Shown here in pieces: positions 18,287 to 25,719 of a stretch of 64,000 nucleotides of DNA. The notes under the pieces were generated by a model. The model was given only the letters and a program-made list of their open reading frames with translations. It made no database searches and was not told the origin of the DNA. The translations under genes and the position numbers were made by a program. Each line of letters opens with the position of its first letter. Position 1 is the first letter of the stretch. Origin of the DNA: Ideonella sp. (lineage in GTDB: Bacteria > Pseudomonadota > Gammaproteobacteria > Burkholderiales > Burkholderiaceae_C); contig JABTUY010000004.1 in assembly GCA_015075165.1 (NCBI GenBank), positions 310,001 through 374,000 of the forward strand, given 5' to 3'.

Positions 18287-18290
18287 GTCA
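18211..18290 (-). repeat. hairpin-rich intergenic repeat, copy 1 of family B
   Basis: This segment aligns well with 30153-30226: both have a CCGGCTT-GCC hairpin, a Gly/Pro-type CCTCGAGGGGGCGG core and end in CGGGGGTGGT followed directly by the stop codon of a leftward gene (here yajQ, TCA at 18288-18290). In this copy the repeat is also read as the first 25 codons of the retropepsin gene. Confidence 0.7.
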
Positions 18291-18776
18291 ATCGCGGAAG
18301 TTCTTGAAGCCCAGCGGCAGCGCGCCGGCCTCCTTGCGCAGCACTGCCATCGCGGCCTGCAGCTCGTCTTTCCTGGCGCCGCTGACGCGCAGCGTGTCGC
18401 CCTGGATCGACGCCTGCACCTTCAGCTTGGCCTGCTTGATCACGCCCTGCAGCCGCTTGGCGTCGTCGCCGGCGATGCCGGAGCGGATCGGTGCGTTCTG
18501 GCGCCAGGTGTCGCCGCCGCCCTTCTCGGGTGCGGCATCGAAATCGACGAAGCGCGCGTCGACGCCGCGCTTGGCGAGCTTGGCCAGCACGATGTCGCGC
18601 ACCTGGCCGAGCTGGAAATCGCTGTCGCCGATGAGCGTCAGCGCGTCGTCGGTGATCTCCACCGCGGCCTTGGTGCCCTTGAAGTCGAAGCGCGTGCCGA
18701 TCTCGCGCAGGCACTGGTCCACCGCGTTGCGCAACTCCACGCGGTTGGGTTCGACGACGGCATCGAAGCTGGGCAT
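18288..18776 (-). CDS. yajQ: YajQ family cyclic-di-GMP/nucleotide-binding protein
   Basis: A 162-residue cytoplasmic protein of the YajQ family (DUF520), two ferredoxin-like domains that bind nucleotides; Xanthomonas and Pseudomonas members bind cyclic di-GMP and affect transcription. Family signatures visible are MPSFDAVVEPN at the start, RFDFKGTKAAVEI, DFQLGQVRDI, IKQAKLKVQASIQGD and VSGARKDELQ. The ATG at 18776 gives the standard length; upstream in-frame codons look non-coding. It is divergent from murB with 41 bp between the starts, so the two promoters must overlap. Confidence 0.95.
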   Translation of the reverse strand: MPSFDAVVEPNRVELRNAVDQCLREIGTRFDFKGTKAAVEITDDALTLIGDSDFQLGQVRDIVLAKLAKRGVDARFVDFDAAPEKGGGDTWRQNAPIRSGIAGDDAKRLQGVIKQAKLKVQASIQGDTLRVSGARKDELQAAMAVLRKEAGALPLGFKNFRD

Positions 18777-18817
18777 TGGCGCGCGAACGGCAGGGTGGGA
18801 TCGGCGAAAATTCTGCC

Positions 18818-19867
18818 ATGCCCCCACCCGCCAACGGCCTGACGATCGAACGCGGCGTGTCCTTGCGTGCATACAACACGTTCGGACTGCCCGCGGTCGC
18901 GCACACGCTGGTGCGCGTGGCCAGCGACATCGACGTGCGCCGCGTGGTCGATCACCGGGAGCTCGGCCGCGCGAAGAAGCTGATCCTCGGCGCCGGCAGC
19001 AACCTGATCCTGTCGCGCGATCCGCTCGACGTGGTGGTGCGCGTCGAGATCATGGGGCGCCGGCTGGTGCGCGCCGACGCCGATGCCGTCGTCGTCGAGG
19101 CCGGCGCCGGCGAGACCTGGCACGACGTGGTGGCGTGGGCGCTGGAGCAGGGCTGGCCCGGGCTGGAGAACCTGGCGCTGATCCCCGGCACCGTCGGCGC
19201 CGCGCCGGTGCAGAACATCGGCGCCTACGGCGTCGAGCTGAAGGATCGCTTCGATTCGCTCGACGCGGTCGACCTCGTCACCGGCCGCGGCGTCACGCTC
19301 GATGCCGCGGCGTGCCGCTTCGGCTACCGCGACAGCGTGTTCAAGCGCACCGGCTTCGGCGGCCTGGCCGGCAAGAGCGTGATCACGCGCGTGCGGCTGC
19401 GCCTGCCGCGCGCGGCCGCTCCGGTGCTCGGCTACCTCGATCTCGAGCGCAAGGTGGCCGAGACCGGCATCCGTGCGCCCGACGCGCGCACCGTGTTCGA
19501 CTGGGTGTGTGCCATTCGCCGCAGCAAGCTGCCCGACCCGCGCGAGCTCGGCAACGTCGGCAGCTTCTTCAAGAACCCAGTGGTCAGCGCCGAGCAGTGC
19601 AAGGACATCATCGCGCGCGATCCGCACATCGTGCACTACGCGCTGGCCGACGGCAGCTTCAAGCTCGCCGCCGGCTGGCTGATCGATGCCTGCGGCTGGA
19701 AGGGCAAGTCGATCGGCCGCGCCGGCGTCTACGACAAGCAGGCGCTGGTGCTGGTCAACCGCGGCGGCGCCAGCGGCGCCGAGGTGCTGGTGCTCGCGCG
19801 CGCGATCCAGGAGAGCGTTTACGGCCGCTTCGGCATCCGGCTGGAGCCGGAGCCGGTGGTGGTCTAG
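18818..19867 (+). CDS. murB: UDP-N-acetylenolpyruvoylglucosamine reductase MurB
   Basis: A 349-residue cytoplasmic flavoenzyme that reduces UDP-GlcNAc-enolpyruvate with NADPH to UDP-MurNAc for peptidoglycan. The FAD-binding domain shows NTFGLPAVA, LGAGSNLIL (residues 57-65) and the NIGAYGVEL loop; the C-terminal substrate domain shows GNVGSFFKNPVV, which holds the catalytic serine. Length and the absence of the type-II deletion fit the E. coli type I enzyme. The ATG at 18818 precedes PPPANGLTIE. Its TAG stop shares the bases CTAG with the stop of the convergent histidine kinase gene. Confidence 0.96.
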   Translation: MPPPANGLTIERGVSLRAYNTFGLPAVAHTLVRVASDIDVRRVVDHRELGRAKKLILGAGSNLILSRDPLDVVVRVEIMGRRLVRADADAVVVEAGAGETWHDVVAWALEQGWPGLENLALIPGTVGAAPVQNIGAYGVELKDRFDSLDAVDLVTGRGVTLDAAACRFGYRDSVFKRTGFGGLAGKSVITRVRLRLPRAAAPVLGYLDLERKVAETGIRAPDARTVFDWVCAIRRSKLPDPRELGNVGSFFKNPVVSAEQCKDIIARDPHIVHYALADGSFKLAAGWLIDACGWKGKSIGRAGVYDKQALVLVNRGGASGAEVLVLARAIQESVYGRFGIRLEPEPVVV

Positions 19868-22167
19868 TTTTCGGGGCGTCCGGCACCGGCAAGGACGGGC
19901 TCCGACTCGCATCGCGCGCGCGTGGTGTTCAACGCTTCGTCGAAGCGCTGCAGCGCCAGCGCCACCAGGCCCGCGCTGGCGTCGCCGCTGGTGCCGAGCT
20001 GGTCGGCTGCGGCGGCCAGCGCGTGCAGGCCGAGGTTCAGCGCCGCGCCCTTCACGCCGTGGGCGATGCGCTGCAGCTCGGCGCTGTCGGCCTGGCGCGC
20101 CGCCTGGCGCATGCGCTCGCCGGCATCGCTGGCCTGCGTCAGCAACGCGCGGTAGAGCCCGGCGGCCTCGTTGCGCGGCATCAGCTCGACCAGGCGCGCC
20201 AGCACCTCGGTGTCGAGCAGCGCCTGGCTGGCTGCGCTGCGCGGTTCGGTCGGCGCCTCGCGCTGCGGCACGGCGTCGGCCCCGAAGCGGCTGCGAAACA
20301 GCGCCTGCAGCTCGGGTGCGCCGAGCGGCTTGACCAGCACATCGTCCATGCCGGCGCGCAGGCAGCGCTCGCGCGTGTCGGCATAGGCATCGGCGGTGAG
20401 CGCCACGATCGGCACGCGGCTGCCGGCGCCATCGGAGGAGCGGCGGATCGCCTCGGTGGCCGTGATGCCGTCCATCACCGGCATGTGCACGTCCATCAGC
20501 ACGAGATCGAAGTCGTGCTGCTGCGTGGCCTGCAGCGCCTCGAGTCCGTTCTCGACGAAGTGCGCGCGATGGCCCATGCGATCGAGCAGCGCACCCAGTA
20601 CCAGCCGGTTGACCGCGTTGTCCTCGGCCACCAGCACGCGACGCGGGCGCGCGGGTGTCGGCACCTCGGCGGTGGCGCCGGCCAATGGCGGCGCCGGTGC
20701 CTGCGCAGCCGCGGCCTGCAGCGGCAGCCGCACATGAAAGGTGCTGCCGCGGCCCGGCGCGCTGTCGACCGTGATCGTGCCGCCCATCAACTGCAGCAGG
20801 CGGTGCGCGATCTCCAGACCGAGACCGGTGCTGCGCGGTGTGGCGCCGCGCAGCGCGGACTGCGGACGCTCGGCGGGCGCCGCACCGGGCAGCCGGCTGC
20901 GCTCGAACAGGCGGCGCACGGTGGCGTCGTCCATGCCGACGCCGCTGTCGGCCACGTCGATCATCAGCGCCGGCGCGGGCTCGGCCAGCGTGCGCACCTG
21001 GATCTGCACGCCGCCGTGGTTGGTGAAGCGGATCGCGTTGGCCACCAGGTTGTACAGCACCTGGCGCACGCGCGTGCCGTCGAGCAGCAGCCGCGGCGGC
21101 AGCGTGGACGCCACCTCCACCGTCAGCTGCAGGCCCTTGGCCGCGGCCGGCGCGCGCATCAGGCGCTGCACCTCGTACACCAGCAGCGCGAGGTCGACCT
21201 GCTGTGGGTCGAGCGCGAGGCGGCCGGCCTCGAGCTTGGACAGGTCGACGATGTCGTTGAGCAGGCTCAGCAGGTGATCGGCCGAGTCGATCGCGGTGCG
21301 CAGCTGTTCCTGCTGCCGCGCATCGAGCTTGCTGTCGCGCAGCAGCGTCAGCATGCCCAGCATGCCGTGGAACGGCGTGCGGATCGCATGGCTCATGCTG
21401 GTGAGGAACTCGCTCTTGGCCTGGCTGGCCCGCTGCGCCTGCTCGCGCGCATCGTGCAGGCGATTGGCCATCGCCTCCATCGCGCGGTGGCTGTCGTCGA
21501 GCTGGCGCATGCGGCGCAGCGCGAGAAACCCGAACGCTGCCAGCAGCAGCGACAGGAACACCGTGAGCGCCAGGCCGATGCGGTTGTGACGCACGATCGA
21601 GGCGTTGCGTGCGTTGACCTGTGCGGTCGTGCGCAGCGCGCCGGCCAGCAGCATCTGGTGCACCGGCTCGTCGAGCTGATCGAGGGCGGTTTGCAGCGAC
21701 AGCAGCGCTGCACCGCTGAACGCCGCGTGCGCCTGCGGGCCGAGGTAGGAGTCGGCGCGGTCGACGAAGTCGCCCAGCGCGCGCAGCGCAGCGCCGTACT
21801 GCGGCACGCCGGCCAGCAACTGCTCTGCACGCTCCGTCTGCAGCAGGCTGATGCGGCTGACGAAGATGTCGTAGCGCAGTTGCAGCTCGGTGCGCGCGGT
21901 GGCCGGTTCGTGCGCGGCGAGGTGCCAGCGTTCGCGCAGGCGCAGGTACTCGGTCTCGAGCGGGAACAGGTTCAGCGCCAGATAGTCGTCGTGCCCCATT
22001 GCAGCATCGCTCAGCAACGCGTACTGCCGCGCCTGCACGAAGAACGCCGCCAGCAGCGAGACGATCAGCACCGCACCGGTGAAGATGAACCAGCCCGACA
22101 GGGGCGCCGCCCGCGGCGGCCAGGCCGGTGGCCCGGCTACCGCACGTCGATCGTCGTCAGCTGCCAT
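19864..22167 (-). CDS. hybrid sensor histidine kinase with receiver and Hpt domains
   Basis: A 767-residue inner-membrane signalling protein. Order: membrane helix 25-44, periplasmic sensor about 45-195, membrane helix 197-217, HisKA with phospho-acceptor H260 in [13 protein letters not shown], HATPase (N box [10 protein letters not shown] 371-380, DSGVGM 407-412, STGLGL 446-451), receiver domain 510-625 with phospho-acceptor D559 in [11 protein letters not shown] and K613, and an Hpt domain with H703 in AHGVKGAAL. The H box has alanine where glutamate is usual (SHEIRTP), which may alter phosphatase activity. The ATG at 22167 overlaps the 3' end of the molybdopterin-fold gene by 31 bp, so the periplasmic protein is likely a partner or cue sensor for the kinase. 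Output regulator is not in the window. Confidence 0.92.
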   Translation of the reverse strand: MAADDDRRAVAGPPAWPPRAAPLSGWFIFTGAVLIVSLLAAFFVQARQYALLSDAAMGHDDYLALNLFPLETEYLRLRERWHLAAHEPATARTELQLRYDIFVSRISLLQTERAEQLLAGVPQYGAALRALGDFVDRADSYLGPQAHAAFSGAALLSLQTALDQLDEPVHQMLLAGALRTTAQVNARNASIVRHNRIGLALTVFLSLLLAAFGFLALRRMRQLDDSHRAMEAMANRLHDAREQAQRASQAKSEFLTSMSHAIRTPFHGMLGMLTLLRDSKLDARQQEQLRTAIDSADHLLSLLNDIVDLSKLEAGRLALDPQQVDLALLVYEVQRLMRAPAAAKGLQLTVEVASTLPPRLLLDGTRVRQVLYNLVANAIRFTNHGGVQIQVRTLAEPAPALMIDVADSGVGMDDATVRRLFERSRLPGAAPAERPQSALRGATPRSTGLGLEIAHRLLQLMGGTITVDSAPGRGSTFHVRLPLQAAAAQAPAPPLAGATAEVPTPARPRRVLVAEDNAVNRLVLGALLDRMGHRAHFVENGLEALQATQQHDFDLVLMDVHMPVMDGITATEAIRRSSDGAGSRVPIVALTADAYADTRERCLRAGMDDVLVKPLGAPELQALFRSRFGADAVPQREAPTEPRSAASQALLDTEVLARLVELMPRNEAAGLYRALLTQASDAGERMRQAARQADSAELQRIAHGVKGAALNLGLHALAAAADQLGTSGDASAGLVALALQRFDEALNTTRARCESEPVLAGAGRPEN

Positions 22168-22694
22168 ACCGAGCGGCTGTAGTACAGCGCGTTGCGCAGA
22201 TCGGCATCGCTGTCGAACGGATAGATCATCAGCAGCGGACCCTTGTCGCGCACGCCGATCGGGAGATCGTCGAGCCCGCATGCCACCAGCACGTCGAAGC
22301 GCTGCGCGTCGTCGGCCGGGATGTCGATGCGGTAGTCGTTCAATGCGGCCAGCCGCAGCGTGCCGCCATCGGCACCCACCCGCGCCAGCAGATCGCGCAG
22401 CAGCGGCCCGGTGTACTTGCGGCGCTGCGCGAACCACGGTGTGCGTGCCGTGTAGCTGTGCTGCGGCAAGGCCTGCAGCATCGACAGATCGAACTCGGCG
22501 CGCGCGCCCTGGTTCGTGCGTCGGATGTGCCCGCCGATCGACAGCAGCACGGCGCCGGTGGGTGCCGCCAGCGCACGTGGTCCGTTGTCGGCGTCGTTCT
22601 GCGCGGCCGTGGCGACGCCGAGCGCTGTCCCCGCCGCGCTGCCGGCGGCCCACAGCAGTGCATCGCGGCGTCGCATGCCGACGACAGAGGTCAT
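22137..22694 (-). CDS. exported molybdopterin-binding-fold protein (sulfite-oxidase-like domain)
   Basis: A 186-residue protein with an N-terminal export signal (MRRRDALLWAAGSAAGTALGV after seven residues; an RR pair is present but the motif is not a full Tat signal). The rest resembles the oxidoreductase molybdopterin-binding domain: FDLSMLQALPQHSYTART, KYTGPLLRDLLARVGA, LNDYRIDIP and GPLLMIYPFD. No obvious molybdenum-ligating cysteine is visible, so it may bind a ligand without catalysis. The ATG at 22694 has GAGG about ten bases upstream. Its end overlaps the start of the hybrid kinase gene by 31 bp, an arrangement that suggests a periplasmic sensor partner. Confidence 0.75.
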   Translation of the reverse strand: MTSVVGMRRRDALLWAAGSAAGTALGVATAAQNDADNGPRALAAPTGAVLLSIGGHIRRTNQGARAEFDLSMLQALPQHSYTARTPWFAQRRKYTGPLLRDLLARVGADGGTLRLAALNDYRIDIPADDAQRFDVLVACGLDDLPIGVRDKGPLLMIYPFDSDADLRNALYYSRSVWQLTTIDVR

Positions 22695-22935
22695 GCGGTG
22701 TGTGCCTCGGCAGTGGATTCGAACCGCAACAACGGCAACCGTGCGTGCCATGCCGTCGCCGCGCCGCGAGCGTGCAAAGCCGTCGAAATGCGAGGCAACT
22801 CCATGTCGGTGCGATGCTGGGCAGCGACGACGATTCTAGGCCGCGCGCAGGGTGCGGTTTACGACCGAGAATCCGGTCACGAACGCGCGCAGCGGGCGCA
22901 TTTTCGCGCGGGGTGCGGCCGTAAGCTCGTTCGGC

Positions 22936-24729
22936 ATGAGCACCTCCACCTTGCTCGATGCCGCGCGCCGCGGCGCCGCGCCCGCGGCGCCCGATGCGTC
23001 CGATGCCGCCAATGCGTTGCCGGTGGGGCAGCGGCTGCACGAGTTCGAGATCCGCGGCGTGGTCGGGGTCGGTGGCTTCGGCATCGTCTACCGCGCGTTC
23101 GACCACACGCTCGAACGCGAGGTGGCGATCAAGGAGTACATGCCCAGCGCGCTGGCCGGCCGCAGCGCGAAGCTGCAGGTGTCGCTGCTGTCGGCGTCGC
23201 ACTCGGAGACCTTCGCGCTCGGCCTCGGCTCGTTCATCAACGAGGCCAAGCTGCTGGCGCGCTTCGACCATCCGTCGCTGGTCAAGGTGCACCGCTTCTG
23301 GGAAGACAACGGCACCGCCTACATGGTGATGCCGCTGTACCGCGGCACCACGTTGCGCGCGCTGCGCCAGGCCAGCAGCCGCGCGCCCGACGAGGCCTGG
23401 CTGCGCCAGCTGCTCGAGCACCTGCTCGGCGCCCTCGAGGTGATGCACCGCGAGGGCGTGTTCCACCGCGACATCGCGCCCGACAACATCCTGGTGGCCG
23501 ATGGCGCGCCACCGGTGCTGCTCGACTTCGGCGCCGCGCGCCGCGTGATCAGCGACCGCAGCCAGTCGCTGACCGCGATCCTGAAGCCGCACTACGCGCC
23601 GCTGGAGCAGTACGCCGAGTCGACCGGCATGCGCCAGGGGCCGTGGACCGATTTCTACGCGCTCGGCGCGACGCTGCACTACCTGATCATCGGCAAGCCG
23701 CCGATGCCGGCGACCGCGCGTGCGCTCACCGACGACCAGCCGCGCCTGGCCGGCTCGAACCTCGGCGGCCTGTCCGACGCGCTGCTGCAGGTGTGCGACT
23801 GGATGCTCGCGCCACGGCCGCAGGATCGGCCGCAGAACGCGGCCGAACTGCGCGCCGCGCTCGCCGGCCGCCTGCCGGTGCCGCAGCGCGCGAAGCCCGA
23901 GGCGGTGCACGCGTGGGAGCGCACGGCCATGCAGGGTGCGTCGGCGCACGACGACGCGGCGACGACGCTGGTCCACGGTGAGTTGCCGCTGCCGCAGGCG
24001 CGTGCCACGCGCCGCACTCATGCCCGCACGTTCTGGACACTGGCCACCGCGATGGTGGCGATCGCCGCGGCCGGTGTCTGGTGGACGCGCGCCGACGATG
24101 CCATCGAGCCTGCGCCGGTGAAGCCGGCCGCCGCCGCGGTGACCCCAATCGAATCGGCCGATGCCACGGCGCGTGCCGCCGCGGCCGCGGCGGTGGCTGC
24201 CGCGACGCAGGCGGCCACCGCCGCACCAACGAACACTGTGCCCGCTGTGCCCGCCGCGACGATGGCGCCGGCCGCTGCGGCAGCGAACCCGGCATCGGCC
24301 ACCGCGACGCCATCGGCCACTGCGATGCCTGCGGCCGAGTCGCCGCTGCGGCTCGGCGCGAGCACGCGGCCGGCCACGCGCGTGCGCTTGGGTGGCGCGC
24401 GCGCTGCGATCGGCGGCGACCCTGCCGCCACCGTCGCCGGCACGCCGACACCGATGGCGATGCGCGAACTGGCGTACCCACCCGATGGCGCGGCGGCCGC
24501 AGCGCCGGCACTGCCGCCGGCGGCCCCGCCCGCGATGACCCGCGCGGCGAATGGCACGGCCAACGGCGCGGCAATCGCGCGCAATCCGAAGGAGCATTGC
24601 GGCGGCCGTCACCTGATCGCGCTGCACCGCTGCCTGGTGCGCGAATGCGCCAAGTCGGAGTACAGCGCGCATCGCGACTGCCAGCGCGTGCGCGATATCG
24701 AGGCCGCGCGCGACCGGCTCACCAACTGA
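22936..24729 (+). CDS. membrane-anchored serine/threonine protein kinase
   Basis: A 597-residue Hanks-type kinase. The catalytic domain spans about residues 35-310: glycine loop GVGGFGIVY 44-52, VAIK lysine K66, HRDIAPDN 177-184 (catalytic D179), DFG 198-200 and a YAPLEQY activation segment. A transmembrane helix (TFWTLATAMVAIAAAGVWW) lies near residue 375, followed by a long Ala/Pro/Thr-rich low-complexity stretch and a short Cys-containing C-terminal domain (CGGRHLIALHRCLVREC), probably outside the membrane. Substrates are unknown. Divergent from the molybdopterin-fold gene, with 241 bp between them that hold no gene I can support. No partner phosphatase gene is adjacent. Confidence 0.93.
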   Translation: MSTSTLLDAARRGAAPAAPDASDAANALPVGQRLHEFEIRGVVGVGGFGIVYRAFDHTLEREVAIKEYMPSALAGRSAKLQVSLLSASHSETFALGLGSFINEAKLLARFDHPSLVKVHRFWEDNGTAYMVMPLYRGTTLRALRQASSRAPDEAWLRQLLEHLLGALEVMHREGVFHRDIAPDNILVADGAPPVLLDFGAARRVISDRSQSLTAILKPHYAPLEQYAESTGMRQGPWTDFYALGATLHYLIIGKPPMPATARALTDDQPRLAGSNLGGLSDALLQVCDWMLAPRPQDRPQNAAELRAALAGRLPVPQRAKPEAVHAWERTAMQGASAHDDAATTLVHGELPLPQARATRRTHARTFWTLATAMVAIAAAGVWWTRADDAIEPAPVKPAAAAVTPIESADATARAAAAAAVAAATQAATAAPTNTVPAVPAATMAPAAAAANPASATATPSATAMPAAESPLRLGASTRPATRVRLGGARAAIGGDPAATVAGTPTPMAMRELAYPPDGAAAAAPALPPAAPPAMTRAANGTANGAAIARNPKEHCGGRHLIALHRCLVRECAKSEYSAHRDCQRVRDIEAARDRLTN

Positions 24730-24763
24730 GCCACCGACCGACCCACCGCCTGACGGGGGGCTC

Positions 24764-24829
24764 TCAAGCAAATGTGGCTCCGCCACTTTGCTTGCCCCCG
24801 CGGGGCCGGTCCGGCCCTGGAGGCGCTCA
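24764..24829 (-). repeat. hairpin repeat, copy 1 of family A, at the DUF924 stop codon
   Basis: A stem AAGCAAA-GTGGC / GCCAC-TTTGCTT (24766-24793) is followed by a GC-rich part with the palindrome GGCCGGTCCGGCC and then the stop codon of the leftward DUF924 gene (TCA 24827-24829). The same order recurs at 40325-40393. On the minus strand it lies just after the stop, so it probably ends or stabilises the transcript. Confidence 0.65.
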
Positions 24830-25432
24830 GAAGCTCGAGTTCGGCTGCTGCAAGAACGCGAGCTCTTCGGCGGTGCTGGTGCGCCCGAGCACCGCGTTGC
24901 GGTGCGGAAAGCGGCCGAAGCGCGCCACGATGTCGTGATGCCGCTGTGCCCAGACCAGCAGCTCGCCGACCTCGGGGGCGTCGCGTTCGAGCTGCGCGAA
25001 CAGGCGCAGTGATTCGCGCTGCGTGTCGAGATCTTCGGCGTGCTCGAACGGCAGGTAGACGAACTGCCGCTGCACGCCGGGCAGCGCGCGGTCGCGCCCG
25101 CTGGCCACCAGCGCGCGCGCCGCGGCGAGCGCACGCGCATCGCCGGCGAACGCGCGCGCGCTGTCGCGAAACACGTTGCGCGTGAACTGGTCGAGCACGA
25201 TGATCTGCGCCAGCGCCGCCTCGGCGCTCGCGCTCGCGTCGTCGCCCCACGGCGCCAGCGCGCCGTCCAGCGCCTGGTCGATCAGCGCGCCGAAGCGCTC
25301 GCGGATCCGCGCATCGAACGCCGTGTCCTTCACGAACCACTGGGCGCGCGCGCGGTTGCGCGCAGGGTCGTCGGCGGCGCCGAACCAGAACGTCAGCACG
25401 TCGCGTGCGGCCGCGGGCAGGGTGGTGTCCAT
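24827..25432 (-). CDS. DUF924 family protein
   Basis: A 201-residue soluble, helical protein of the DUF924 family (TPR-like fold, unknown function). Typical segments are VLTFWFGA near the N-terminus, WFVKDTAFDARIRERFG, IIVLDQFTRNVFRDSARAFA (shown in part), FVYLPFEHAEDLDTQ and RFGRFPHRNAVLGR. Length matches the family. The ATG at 25432 shares one base with the TGA of the preceding GNAT gene (TGATG), so translation is coupled. It is the last gene of the S9 peptidase-GNAT-DUF924 operon. Confidence 0.9.
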   Translation of the reverse strand: MDTTLPAAARDVLTFWFGAADDPARNRARAQWFVKDTAFDARIRERFGALIDQALDGALAPWGDDASASAEAALAQIIVLDQFTRNVFRDSARAFAGDARALAAARALVASGRDRALPGVQRQFVYLPFEHAEDLDTQRESLRLFAQLERDAPEVGELLVWAQRHHDIVARFGRFPHRNAVLGRTSTAEELAFLQQPNSSF

Positions 25433-25719
25433 CAAGAGGCCTCCAGCAGGTCGAGCGTTTCGGGGTGCCGGCGCATGAACGCGCGCACGTAGCTGCACGC
25501 CGGCCGCACCTTCAGGCCCTGGGCGCGCGCGTGGTCGAGTGCCGCTCGCACCACGCGCGCCGCATGGCCGCGGCCTTCGATGGCTGGCGGCACCTCGGTG
25601 TGGGTGAGCCACATCACGCCGTCGGCCAGGTCGTATTGCGCGATGCACAGGTGCTCGCCCACACGCAGCTCGAAGCGATGCGCCGCCCGGTTGTGGACCA
25701 CGTCGTGGGGGTGTGTCAT
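25432..25719 (-). CDS. small GNAT-like N-acetyltransferase (YjdJ/Acetyltransf_CG type)
   Basis: A 95-residue single-domain protein of the short GNAT-like family. The segments FELRVGEHLCIAQYDL, LTHTEVPPAIEGRGHAARVVRAAL and GLKVRPACSYVRAFMRRHPE match that family; EGRGHAA is the acetyl-CoA pyrophosphate loop. Substrate is unknown. Its ATG at 25719 overlaps the stop of the S9 peptidase gene (ATGA), and its stop overlaps the DUF924 start, so it is the middle gene of a tightly coupled operon. Confidence 0.88.
   Translation of the reverse strand: MTHPHDVVHNRAAHRFELRVGEHLCIAQYDLADGVMWLTHTEVPPAIEGRGHAARVVRAALDHARAQGLKVRPACSYVRAFMRRHPETLDLLEAS

Noticed and set aside
22695-22760. tRNA-like T-arm string GGTTCGAATCC on the minus strand before the molybdopterin-fold gene
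   Set aside because: Flanking bases do not form a T-stem, acceptor stem or anticodon arm; a chance match.
22168-25140. In-frame upstream extension of the hybrid kinase through the Ser/Thr kinase region
   Set aside because: The extension is repetitive Arg/Ala-rich antisense sequence; the kinase proper begins at the ATG 22167 just before its first membrane helix.
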